A stretch of DNA of 43,994 nucleotides from the NCBI GenBank assembly GCA_029062865.1, contig JAIDPG010000063.1:1-43994 (forward strand), given 5' to 3'. The translations under genes were made by a program, and so were the position numbers. The notes under the pieces were generated by a model. It was not told where the DNA came from. It ran no database searches and worked only from the letters and a program-made list of their open reading frames with translations. Shown in pieces: positions 1 through 7,147 of this stretch. Numbering within the stretch: position 1 is the first letter of the stretch; every line of letters starts with the position of its first letter. Source of the DNA: Oscillospiraceae bacterium. GTDB taxonomy: Bacteria; Bacillota; Clostridia; Oscillospirales; Ruminococcaceae.

Positions 1-1
1 C

Positions 2-20
2 AGAGGTGTATAAGAGCCAG
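2..20. other. Probable Tn5 (Nextera) mosaic-end adapter remnant
   Basis: These 19 bases match the Tn5 transposase mosaic end used in tagmentation libraries at 17 of 19 positions. The differences are G for T at the fourth base and C for A at the sixteenth. The match sits exactly at the window edge, as expected for untrimmed adapter at a contig end. It is most likely not genomic sequence. Bases 21-42 are too short to interpret. Confidence 0.75.
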
Positions 21-42
21 GTTCATATTAGCTCCCGATAAA

Positions 43-474
43 TTACAAATTATCGACTTCATTTTTGAAATCGCAAAGATATTTTTCCGTAAGGCGCAGG
101 TATTCGGCGCGGTCGCTTTCGCTCCAGCCCGCGAACACGCGGTTCTCCGCCTCGACGACCCTCGCGGCGGTCTTCGCCGCGAGACGGCTGCCCTTAGCCG
201 TAAGCGAGATTTGCTTTTTCCTGCCGTCGACCGCCTCGAGCTTAACAACGCCCTCCGCCTCGAGCTTTCGCAGCGCGGAGTTTACGGTCTGCTTCGACAT
301 TCCCGACAAATGGCACACCTCGCTTATCCCGCACCGCCCCTCGCTGCAAAGCGTGTACAGCACCGCGAGCGCGCTGTCGGACTGCCCCAGCTTTAAAGCT
401 GCTCTATGATACAGCTTGTCAATTTCCCCGATAAGATAATTGAATCGCCTCAGCTCCCTTGCCGCCTTTTCCAT
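43..474 (-). CDS. MarR-family winged-helix transcriptional regulator
   Basis: The 143-residue protein has the usual MarR length and layout: N-terminal dimerisation helix, a winged helix-turn-helix at about residues 35-100 (recognition helix around SGMSKQTVNSAL) and a wing with the typical DGRKKQISLTAKG pattern, then a C-terminal dimerisation helix. MarR proteins are dimeric repressors that release DNA on binding a small ligand or on oxidation. Start ATG is preceded by GGAGGGATTT. The gene is divergent from a glycosyltransferase. Its own promoter carries two near-identical palindromes, so it very probably represses itself; whether it also controls the divergent gene is open. The ligand cannot be read from the sequence. 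Confidence 0.9.
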   Translation of the reverse strand: MEKAARELRRFNYLIGEIDKLYHRAALKLGQSDSALAVLYTLCSEGRCGISEVCHLSGMSKQTVNSALRKLEAEGVVKLEAVDGRKKQISLTAKGSRLAAKTAARVVEAENRVFAGWSESDRAEYLRLTEKYLCDFKNEVDNL

Positions 475-499
475 AAATCCCTCCGATCAAAACACAACA

Positions 500-548
500 G
501 TATGATTTCGTACCTTTATATTATAGTACGATTTCGTACATTTGTCAA
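500..548 (-). promoter_or_regulatory. marR promoter with two overlapping palindromic operators
   Basis: On the minus strand a consensus TTGACA (-35, 543-548) and TATAAT (-10, 520-525) are separated by 17 bases. The spacer contains a perfect palindrome GTACGATTTCGTAC (526-539). A second copy with one mismatch, GTATGATTTCGTAC, lies at 500-513, downstream of the -10. Centres are 26 bases apart. Binding between -35 and -10 would block RNA polymerase, the classic arrangement for MarR autorepression. That MarR is the ligand of these sites is inference from position. Confidence 0.85.
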
Positions 549-586
549 GGGGAGAATAATTTTTTCCCGTAATTTGAAAAATGTGC

Positions 587-615
587 TTGATTTTAGTGGG
601 AAAATAAGGTATAAT
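587..615 (+). promoter_or_regulatory. Sigma-A promoter for the glycosyltransferase gene
   Basis: TTGATT (587-592) and TATAAT (610-615) are separated by 17 bases. The promoter lies about 90 bases upstream of the glycosyltransferase start and outside the palindromic operators. Confidence 0.7.
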
Positions 616-702
616 AATAAAAGACCGTAAAATAGGATTTTTTGCTTTCGCAAAACAACGTTTTAAGTTATCGCAAAATTTTTACAAAATCTCCGAAAGG
701 GC

Positions 703-2232
703 GTGGTAATTCTGGGATCGGAAAAGCTGAATATCTGCCTTATGAACGATTCGTTCCCGCCGATCATCGACGGCGTGGCGAACGCCGTGATAAACTACGC
801 GAATATCATAAACGAGAGCTTCGGGCGGGCGACGGTAGTCACGCCGCTTTATCCGGGCGCAAAGGACGATTACGGCTTTGAGGTCGTGCGGTATCGCTCT
901 ATGCCGATAACCGTCAAGCTCTGCGGGTATCGTATGGGCTATCCGTTTTCCTCAAGTGCGCTGGACAAGCTCGTTATGGACGAGTTTGACATAATCCACT
1001 CGCACTGCCCGTTCGCCTCGACAATGATGGCGCGGGTGCTCCGCGAAAAAACGAATATCCCGATAGTTATGACGTATCACACGAAGTTCGATATTGACAT
1101 AAGGCGCGACATCAAAAACGAGGCGCTTGCCAATCAGGTGATAAAGATCGTCGCGGAAAATATCTCGGCGTGCGACGAGGTCTGGACGGTAAGCCGCGGC
1201 GCGGGGGAAAATCTCCGAAGCCTCGGCTATGAGGGGGATTACGTCGTTATGGAAAACGGCGTGGATTTCCCGCGCGGCAGAGCCGACGCGGACGACGCGC
1301 GGGAGCTGCGGCACTACTACGGCGTTCCCGATGATACAACGCTGTTTCTGTTCGTCGGGCGCTTGGTCTGGTACAAGGGAATTCGGCTAATCTTAGACGC
1401 GCTGAGGAAGCTCGCGGCTAAAGGGCAGAAATTCAACATGATGTTCGTCGGCGACGGACTTGACAGAAAAGAGATCGAGGACTACGCCGAGGAGCTGGGG
1501 CTTACGGACAGGTGCATTTTCACGGGCGCGGTCTCCGACAGAGAGGATCTGCGCGTTCACTACACGGCGGGGGAGCTTTTCCTGTTCCCGTCGGAATACG
1601 ACACAAACGGCATTGTGGTTCGCGAGGCGGCAGCTTGCGGAGTGGCTTCAATGCTTATCAGAAACAGCTGCGCGGCGGAGGGCATTGTCGATGGGCGCAC
1701 GGGAATTCTCACCGAGGCGGACGTTGAGGCGGTCGCGAGGACAATGGAGTTCGCGATAGCCAACCGCGCGAAGCTCCGCGAGATCGGCGAAAACGCGATG
1801 AACGAGGTATACGTTTCGTGGGAGGACTCGATAAACCACGCCTACGACCGCTACTTCGCCGTCCGCGAGAAGTGCATGAGCGGGCGCTCGCAGCGCCGCG
1901 AGAACTTCCTTGTAAACAGCCTGTTCAAGACGGTGGACGAAATAACCTCGGCGGTTCAGCAGATCAGAAAGCTTCCGACGAGCATACGGGTCACAAGCGG
2001 GAGGGTCAGAATGGCGTGGTCAAAAAAGCTGAAGAAGATAGCCCCGACGCTTATGGCGCAATCTCTGCCGGAGGGCTTTACGGAGCGCGACATCAGAATA
2101 GAGAGCTCGGTCTGCACCGGCGAAACGCTTATCGGCTTCTTCGACCGCACCGAAAACAAATTGGCGTATGCGGAGCTCGTGGAGTCGGAGACGGACGTTG
2201 ACAGGTTTTATAAAAAATACGGCTTGAAATAG
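703..2232 (+). CDS. GT4-family glycosyltransferase
   Basis: The 509-residue protein has a GT-B fold glycosyltransferase. The N-terminal acceptor half begins with KLNICLMNDSFPP and contains DIIHSHCPF and VMTYHTKFD. The C-terminal sugar-nucleotide half has LFVGRLVWYKG, FVGDG and a donor-binding motif FPSEYDTNGIVVREAAACG. The usual EX7E motif of GT4 appears as DX7E. The relatives with this shape include diacylglycerol glucosyltransferases and other envelope glycolipid enzymes, so a role in cell-envelope glycosylation is likely, but the acceptor cannot be named. About 120 residues after the catalytic domain form a basic extension not typical of the family. The start is GTG at 703 with AAAGGG very close by; a start downstream would remove the first beta strand, so 703 is preferred with moderate certainty. 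Confidence 0.85.
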   Translation: MVILGSEKLNICLMNDSFPPIIDGVANAVINYANIINESFGRATVVTPLYPGAKDDYGFEVVRYRSMPITVKLCGYRMGYPFSSSALDKLVMDEFDIIHSHCPFASTMMARVLREKTNIPIVMTYHTKFDIDIRRDIKNEALANQVIKIVAENISACDEVWTVSRGAGENLRSLGYEGDYVVMENGVDFPRGRADADDARELRHYYGVPDDTTLFLFVGRLVWYKGIRLILDALRKLAAKGQKFNMMFVGDGLDRKEIEDYAEELGLTDRCIFTGAVSDREDLRVHYTAGELFLFPSEYDTNGIVVREAAACGVASMLIRNSCAAEGIVDGRTGILTEADVEAVARTMEFAIANRAKLREIGENAMNEVYVSWEDSINHAYDRYFAVREKCMSGRSQRRENFLVNSLFKTVDEITSAVQQIRKLPTSIRVTSGRVRMAWSKKLKKIAPTLMAQSLPEGFTERDIRIESSVCTGETLIGFFDRTENKLAYAELVESETDVDRFYKKYGLK

Positions 2233-2245
2233 TTGAGCGTTTTCC

Positions 2246-2263
2246 CCCCGCCGAAAGGCGGGG
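2246..2263 (+). terminator. Hairpin after the glycosyltransferase
   Basis: CCCCGCC, GAAA loop, GGCGGGG, followed by TATTTTG. A stable stem 13 bases past the stop codon, with a weak T tract, acting as a probable intrinsic terminator. Confidence 0.7.
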
Positions 2264-2391
2264 TATTTTGTTGTTCGATCGCGGCAAAAAAACTTTATTT
2301 TTTCTCACTTCCAACAACACAAAATCTCCAAGCCGAATTTGTTGATAATTCACAAAAAACTCCCGAAAAAAATAATCGTTTGAATGAATAC

Positions 2392-2420
2392 TTGAAAAAA
2401 ATCTCGCGATGTTGTATAAT
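2392..2420 (+). promoter_or_regulatory. Sigma-A promoter for the EAL-HDOD gene
   Basis: TTGAAA (2392-2397), 17-base spacer, TATAAT (2415-2420). The 2460 start codon follows GGAGG at 2447-2451. The leader contains a short direct repeat ACATTGC (AACATTGCAACATTGC) just before the ribosome binding site. Confidence 0.75.
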
Positions 2421-2459
2421 AAATATGTATAACATTGCAACATTGCGGAGGCATGGACA

Positions 2460-3629
2460 ATGGACGTTTATATTACAAGACACCCTGTTTTCGACCGAAA
2501 CGGAGCGCTTTTCGGGTATGTGATGCCCTATCGCGAGAATGATGCGGGCACGGGCAAGGCGCTGCTGGAGGCAGACCCCGAAAGCATCGTCGGGTCGGCG
2601 CGGGCGTTTGTGTTTTTCGATTTCGATATGATATTGCACGGCGTGCCGCGGAAAATGTCCTCGGAGACGCTCGTCGCGCTTGTCAGCGCGAATATGCCGT
2701 CGCATATCGAGATAATCAACCAGCTCGGCATAATGAAGTCGGGCGGGTATCTTATCGCTTTGGAAGATATTGAGGACCTTGATGAGCTTGACGATAACGA
2801 GCTGCTGAAGCTCTGCGATATCGCCGTTGTCGATGTAAACGCGGAGCGCTTCGCCGAGGTCGCGAAAAAGTGCGCGGCGCTCGGCAAGCAGATACTCGCA
2901 AGGAACGCCGAAACCGCGGAGCAGGCGGAGCGGGCGAAAAGCCTTGGGGCAAGCTATGTGCAGGGGTTCTTCTTCGCGAGGTTCGGCGAGGGTAGCAAGC
3001 GCGAAGTGCAGCCGCTTCCCGTGAATTTGGTTGAGATCATGCGGCTAATGGCAGACCCCGAGCCCGAGATACGCAGTATTGTAGAAGTAATGTCCCGCGA
3101 CACGGCAATGTGCCAGAAGATTTTGAAGCTGATAAACTCCGTGTATTTCGGCGTGTCGAATTCCGTTTCGTCGATAAACCAGGCGATCTTGATCCTGGGG
3201 CTCGATTATCTGCGCGAGTGGGTATATCTGATGGGTATGCAGAAGCTCACGCAGAACGACAACACCGAGACGATAAAGCTCGCGCTGCTGCTGGCGAAGT
3301 TCTGCCGCCGGCTCGCCGAGCTTATCCCGGACGTTGAGGACAAGGGCGACACGTTCTATCTTATGGGCTTGCTGTCAATGCTCGTGTTCAGCGGGGAGAA
3401 GTCGCTGGAGACGCAGCTTGACGAGTTCCCGCTTTCGGCGGATATAAAGCGCGGGCTTCTGCGGCGCGGCGGCGTTTACAGCGACGTGCTGGAAATAGCG
3501 CTGGCGTTCGCGGCGGGAAATTGGGAGCGGTTTGAGACGCTTGCCGCGGCTTACAATTTGAGCCTCCCCGAAACGGGCGACAAGCTGACGGCTGCGCTGT
3601 GGGAAATCGGCGAGCTGGAACTCAGCTAA
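2460..3629 (+). CDS. EAL-HDOD signalling protein with degenerate EAL domain
   Basis: The 389-residue protein has the two-domain YuxH-like layout. The N-terminal EAL-type barrel (about 1-185) opens with YITRHPVFDRNG as in active c-di-GMP phosphodiesterases. The C-terminal HDOD domain (about 190-300) contains LMADPEPEIRSIVEVMSRD and ILKLINSVYFG. At the catalytic position the family motif GYELLYR is GYVMPYR (residues 19-25), so the essential glutamate is a valine. The domain is therefore predicted to be inactive and to act as a c-di-GMP receptor or protein-interaction module. It is a single-gene unit, with its own promoter and two hairpins downstream. The input it serves is unknown. Confidence 0.85.
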   Translation: MDVYITRHPVFDRNGALFGYVMPYRENDAGTGKALLEADPESIVGSARAFVFFDFDMILHGVPRKMSSETLVALVSANMPSHIEIINQLGIMKSGGYLIALEDIEDLDELDDNELLKLCDIAVVDVNAERFAEVAKKCAALGKQILARNAETAEQAERAKSLGASYVQGFFFARFGEGSKREVQPLPVNLVEIMRLMADPEPEIRSIVEVMSRDTAMCQKILKLINSVYFGVSNSVSSINQAILILGLDYLREWVYLMGMQKLTQNDNTETIKLALLLAKFCRRLAELIPDVEDKGDTFYLMGLLSMLVFSGEKSLETQLDEFPLSADIKRGLLRRGGVYSDVLEIALAFAAGNWERFETLAAAYNLSLPETGDKLTAALWEIGELELS

Positions 3630-3643
3630 GCAAGCACTGATCG

Positions 3644-3707
3644 TTTTCCCCGCCGGAGGCGAGGAAAATAAAAGCCGATAACTTTCCCCCGCCTGAGGCG
3701 GGGGAAA
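3644..3707. terminator. Two consecutive hairpins of the same type
   Basis: Hairpin 1 (3644-3668) is TTTTCCCCGCC, GGA, GGCGAGGAAAA with one mismatch. Hairpin 2 (3683-3707) is a perfect TTTCCCCCGCC, TGA, GGCGGGGGAAA. Similar CCCCGCC/GGCGGGG hairpins follow other genes in the window (2246, 21338), so this looks like the organism's standard terminator form, doubled here. Confidence 0.7.
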
Positions 3708-3759
3708 CGGAAAAAAGAAATCATTCAATCAACCGAGCTGATAATTGGAGAAATATTAA

Positions 3760-4851
3760 ATGGCGTTTTTTCTTGATGATATTACAACCGATTTGTGGGA
3801 GTATTTACAGGGCTGCGGGAAGAAGATCGTGCTCTACGGAATGGGCGACGGCGCGGAGAAAATCAAAGCCGTCCTCGATGAGCGCGGCGCTGCCGTCTCG
3901 GACGTGATGGCGTCCGACGATTTTGTCCGCGGGCAGAGCTTCCTCGGCTATCGCGTTAAAAGGCTCTCGGAGATCGAGGCGGAGCACGGCGACGGGTTTG
4001 TGATCCTGGTCTGCTTCGGAACTCAAATTCCCGAGGTCGCGGAGCATATCTGCAAAATCGCCGAAACGCACGAGCTCTACGCGCCGAACGTTCCCGTTGT
4101 CGGCGACGGGCTTTTCGATCTGGAGTACGCGAGGGCGAACAAGGCGGAGCTCGAAAAGGTGTACAAAATGCTCGCCGACGAGCAGTCGCGGAGGGTTTTT
4201 GAGTGCGTTGTACGCTATAAATTAAGCGGCGATATAAAGTATCTCAGAGAGTGCGAAACTCCCGCGGAGGAGAAATTTGACCTGCTGAACATCGGCACGG
4301 AGGAGATCGTCGTCGACCTCGGCGCGTATGACGGCGACACGCTCGTGGAATTCCTGAACGGCACGTCAATGCAGTTCAAAAAGCTGTACGCAATGGAGCC
4401 CGACAACAGGAATTACCGCAAGCTGAAGCGCAGGCTGTATATGATAGGCTCGGCGCTGCTTGAGGCGTACAACGTCGGCGCTTGGGACGAGGACACGACG
4501 ATCACGTTCAATATGCGCGCGGGCAGAAGCAGCAGCGCGGCAAGCGCGGGCAATCACGGACGAGCGGCACGCTACCGCGACATCAAGATGATGAAAACGG
4601 ACACAATGCTTCGGGGCGAGCCCGCAACGTATATCAAAATGGACGTTGAGGGCGCAGAGGAAAACGCGATCAAGGGCGCAAGGGAAACGATCACCGCGTA
4701 CAGACCGAAGCTGAACATCGCGGTGTATCACCGCAACGAGGATATGTTCCGTCTGCCGCTTCTGATCGCGGAAATCAACAAGAAATACAAGTTCTACCTG
4801 CGGCATCATCCGTATATCCCGGATTGGGACACGAATTTATATTGTGTGTAA
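3760..4851 (+). CDS. FkbM-family SAM-dependent methyltransferase with N-terminal Rossmann-like domain
   Basis: The 363-residue protein has two parts. Residues 1 to about 130 form a Rossmann-like domain starting KKIVLYGMGDGAEKIKAVLDE, of the kind found before sugar-modifying enzymes. Residues about 175-350 are an FkbM-type methyltransferase with SAM-binding motif VVDLGAYDGDT, the acidic AMEPD and the family signature YIKMDVEGAEENAIKGA. FkbM enzymes usually O-methylate sugars or polyketides, so modification of a surface glycan is likely. The ATG follows GGAG. It is 18 bases upstream of the next gene and probably cotranscribed with it. Confidence 0.85.
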   Translation: MAFFLDDITTDLWEYLQGCGKKIVLYGMGDGAEKIKAVLDERGAAVSDVMASDDFVRGQSFLGYRVKRLSEIEAEHGDGFVILVCFGTQIPEVAEHICKIAETHELYAPNVPVVGDGLFDLEYARANKAELEKVYKMLADEQSRRVFECVVRYKLSGDIKYLRECETPAEEKFDLLNIGTEEIVVDLGAYDGDTLVEFLNGTSMQFKKLYAMEPDNRNYRKLKRRLYMIGSALLEAYNVGAWDEDTTITFNMRAGRSSSAASAGNHGRAARYRDIKMMKTDTMLRGEPATYIKMDVEGAEENAIKGARETITAYRPKLNIAVYHRNEDMFRLPLLIAEINKKYKFYLRHHPYIPDWDTNLYCV

Positions 4852-4869
4852 CGCACAAAGGGAGTTATT

Positions 4870-5661
4870 ATGAAAGTTGTTATCGGTATTATAATCGCGG
4901 CGCTTGTGGCGGCTATCGCGGCGGTGTTCGTGCTGTTTGTGCTGCAGTCGCACGATCTTGTGCTGTGCGGGGATATTCCCTCAAAAAGCGGAAACCAGCT
5001 TTACACGACGAGGGTGTACACCTACGACGTCGACGCGAATTCCACGCTGACGCAGATAATCGACAAGATGAACGCCAACTCCGAGGGAAACATCACCGCC
5101 GAGGAAATGGCGGAAATTCTCTCGCAGTATCAGACCGTCGTTTACGCACCCGTGTTTACGTATACGCTGACGCAGGAAAGCGCGAACACCTACGTCCTGA
5201 CGGGAAGCGTCTATAACGGAATTATGGATAACGGCGAGCCCGCGGAAAAGGGCGACACGGAATATATCTACAAAAACCTCACGCTGGCGGTCGGGGTCGC
5301 GGACGGGAAAATTCTCGCGGCGCAGAACATTTACCCCGAGGATATGTCCGACGAGATCATCGCGGAGTTTGTTGAGCGCAAGAAAGTCATCGACCCCATT
5401 CTCGTAAGCGACCAAGAGGCGGCGTTCGCGTTCAAGGACTGCGACAGCTTCCGAATTGTATTCACGGGCAAGGAGGGGATCCCCGCCGAGCTGACGCTGG
5501 CGTACACGTTCGACGTGGGCTCGGAAAACCTGCTGAACTTCTCGGGATCCAAGGGAAATGTTATGGGCGTGACGATCCGCGGGGAGTTCGACGATATGGG
5601 CAGGCTTGTGCCGACTATTGAGATGAACCGACGGATAATTGAAATGGAAGTCGTAAGTTAA
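4870..5661 (+). CDS. Membrane-anchored extracellular protein of unknown function
   Basis: The 263-residue protein has one N-terminal membrane helix (about residues 4-26) with no lipobox, so it is likely an anchored, outward-facing protein. The remaining 235 residues are rich in beta strands. Near the middle and end are repeated threonine/tyrosine-rich strands such as TYTLTQESANTYVLTGSVYNG. No catalytic motif is recognised. The ribosome binding site is AAAGGGAG. It follows the FkbM gene by 18 bases, suggesting a shared transcript. Confidence 0.75.
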   Translation: MKVVIGIIIAALVAAIAAVFVLFVLQSHDLVLCGDIPSKSGNQLYTTRVYTYDVDANSTLTQIIDKMNANSEGNITAEEMAEILSQYQTVVYAPVFTYTLTQESANTYVLTGSVYNGIMDNGEPAEKGDTEYIYKNLTLAVGVADGKILAAQNIYPEDMSDEIIAEFVERKKVIDPILVSDQEAAFAFKDCDSFRIVFTGKEGIPAELTLAYTFDVGSENLLNFSGSKGNVMGVTIRGEFDDMGRLVPTIEMNRRIIEMEVVS

Positions 5662-5668
5662 AAAATCC

Positions 5669-5738
5669 CTGCCGAAATTCCGGCAGAGTGATTTAATAGA
5701 ACTTTGCTATAAAATTAAGCCCACCTCTCGGCGGGCTT
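5669..5738. terminator. Two hairpins between convergent genes
   Basis: CTGCCG/CGGCAG (5669-5686) follows the plus-strand gene at 8 bases. A second stem, AAGCCCACC with GGCGGGCTT (5717-5738, one mismatch), is flanked by A- and T-rich runs on both sides. It can terminate the minus-strand DUF2000 operon and also act on the plus strand. Confidence 0.65.
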
Positions 5739-5742
5739 GATT

Positions 5743-6147
5743 TTATCTCAAAAGCGGGAGATTTCCGGTGAGCTTGCTTATCTTCTGCTTGTCGCCGTAT
5801 AACGCAAGCCCTATGTAGCTGAGCTCCGAGGTGTAGGACATCTTGTCGATAAACTCGTCATAGCTTCGGCAGCTTTGAGCGAGGTCGGTGAAGTCAATGG
5901 CAGTGAGGTCGGCAAACTCCTTATACAAACGCAGGCGGAGCTTTCCGATCTCATCGCGGCTTGCTTTGAGTATCGGCACGGGTATTCTTATCACTCCGGC
6001 GTGGGAGTTTCCCGCGCCGTCGCCGACCTCCGCGCCTATCACGCCCGGCACCTTCCCGCCGAGCGTTATTCCAAGGACTGCCGCGGTGTTCGCCGCCTCT
6101 CCGGACGGCAGGGCTTCGTCAATTATCATCACACACTTTTCGTTCAA
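5743..6147 (-). CDS. DUF2000-family protein
   Basis: The sequence from EKCVMIIDEALPSGEAAN through AAVLGITLGGKVPGVIG, DGAGNSHAGVIRIPVPILKAS matches the DUF2000 family, small proteins of unknown function related in fold to peptidyl-tRNA hydrolase PTH2. I place the start at a TTG (6147) because it follows GGAGGGG by 7 bases. The open frame extends to another TTG at 6171 that has no ribosome binding site. This start gives 134 residues beginning MNEKCVMII. The gene overlaps the end of the AraC gene by 29 bases, so the two are translationally linked. A link between AraC regulator and DUF2000 protein is a recurrent neighbourhood, but its substrate is unknown. Confidence 0.8.
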   Translation of the reverse strand: MNEKCVMIIDEALPSGEAANTAAVLGITLGGKVPGVIGAEVGDGAGNSHAGVIRIPVPILKASRDEIGKLRLRLYKEFADLTAIDFTDLAQSCRSYDEFIDKMSYTSELSYIGLALYGDKQKISKLTGNLPLLR

Positions 6148-7048
6148 GTTTATCCCCTCCGTGATCGTCAAAAATTTTTCCGTAAGCGGCGGGCGACACG
6201 GATGTCACGGACGCCGCATCAGAGCAGCCAACACGACGTTGGCTGCAAAAAGCGGCGGGCGATATTCCGAAAAACGTGTGAAAAGCGTTCGAGAAATGGC
6301 TCTGATCCGCAAACCCCGTTAGCATTGCCGCATCGACGGGCTGTTCGCCCTGCTCGAGCAGCTCCTTCGCACGGTTTATCCGCACCGACTGCAAATAGCG
6401 GTAGGGCGTTATTCCGCGAACCTTTACGAACGAGCGCAGCAGCGTGGACTTGCTCATATGCGCGGCGCGGCAAAGCTCATCGAGCCGCAGACGCTCCGCG
6501 TAGTGCGCGTCGATAAACTCGCACACCCGCGCGACCTCCGCCGCTTCCCTTGACGGCGGCGCGACCGTCCTCAAAAAAGGCGTGCCGTAGTTTTCAAGGA
6601 TATTTGACATAAGCAGCAGCAACGTTTCTTCCCTTTCGAGTTCTGCGGCTTCATCAAAAATCAGTCGGTGGAGCTTTTCGATAAGCTCCGCCGTCCCGTG
6701 GCACTTCACAACGTTCTCGGAAAAAAGCGGCGGCGCGTTCTCGTTTGTGATCTCCTCTGCAAGCCTTCGCATAACGCTTTCGGAAATATTCAGCGAAACG
6801 TAATCAAACGCGCTCTCTCCGACGTCGGCGCACCCGTGGCTGTCCGCGGGCTCAAGCAGCAGAACGTCGCCGCCGCTTATTATCCGCGAACGGTTTTTGC
6901 AGAGCAGCTCGCGTGTTCCGCGAAGAACAAGCCCTATCACATAATAGTCGTGGAAATGATTTGGAAACGGCTGAGATATGCCCTCAAACCGCACGGTCTC
7001 GATCTCCAGGAACTCATCAAAGCAAACCGTCCGAACTTCCTTTTTCAT
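6119..7048 (-). CDS. AraC-family transcriptional regulator with cupin sensor domain
   Basis: The 309-residue protein has an N-terminal cupin (about residues 20-90, with HFHDYYVIGLVLRG) for effector binding. Its C-terminal double helix-turn-helix is at about 172-268, with AHMSKSTLLRSFVKVRGITPYRYLQ and the second-helix signature GFADQSHFSNAFHTFFGISP. About 40 further residues follow the HTH. It is preceded by AGGG and lies 94 bases after the MBL gene. A tandem 19-base repeat in that gap is its probable binding site, so it likely regulates itself and DUF2000. The inducer is unknown. Confidence 0.9.
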   Translation of the reverse strand: MKKEVRTVCFDEFLEIETVRFEGISQPFPNHFHDYYVIGLVLRGTRELLCKNRSRIISGGDVLLLEPADSHGCADVGESAFDYVSLNISESVMRRLAEEITNENAPPLFSENVVKCHGTAELIEKLHRLIFDEAAELEREETLLLLMSNILENYGTPFLRTVAPPSREAAEVARVCEFIDAHYAERLRLDELCRAAHMSKSTLLRSFVKVRGITPYRYLQSVRINRAKELLEQGEQPVDAAMLTGFADQSHFSNAFHTFFGISPAAFCSQRRVGCSDAASVTSVSPAAYGKIFDDHGGDKLERKVCDDN

Positions 7049-7100
7049 TTTATAGCCCTTGTTTATTTTATCACATCGGGAATGATTTTTCTTGTAGAAT

Positions 7101-7147
7101 ATCGTCAGATATTCTGGTTATCGTCAGATATTCCGGTTTTCGTCAAG
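7101..7147 (-). promoter_or_regulatory. Tandem 19-base repeats, probable AraC operator
   Basis: ATCGTCAGATATTCTGGTT (7101-7119) is repeated directly at 7120-7138 with one change (C for T), and a third partial copy TTCGTCAAG starts at 7139. The array ends inside the MBL stop region and lies just upstream of the AraC gene on the minus strand. Direct repeats at about two helical turns are typical of AraC-family sites. Assignment to this particular AraC protein is inference. Confidence 0.6.
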
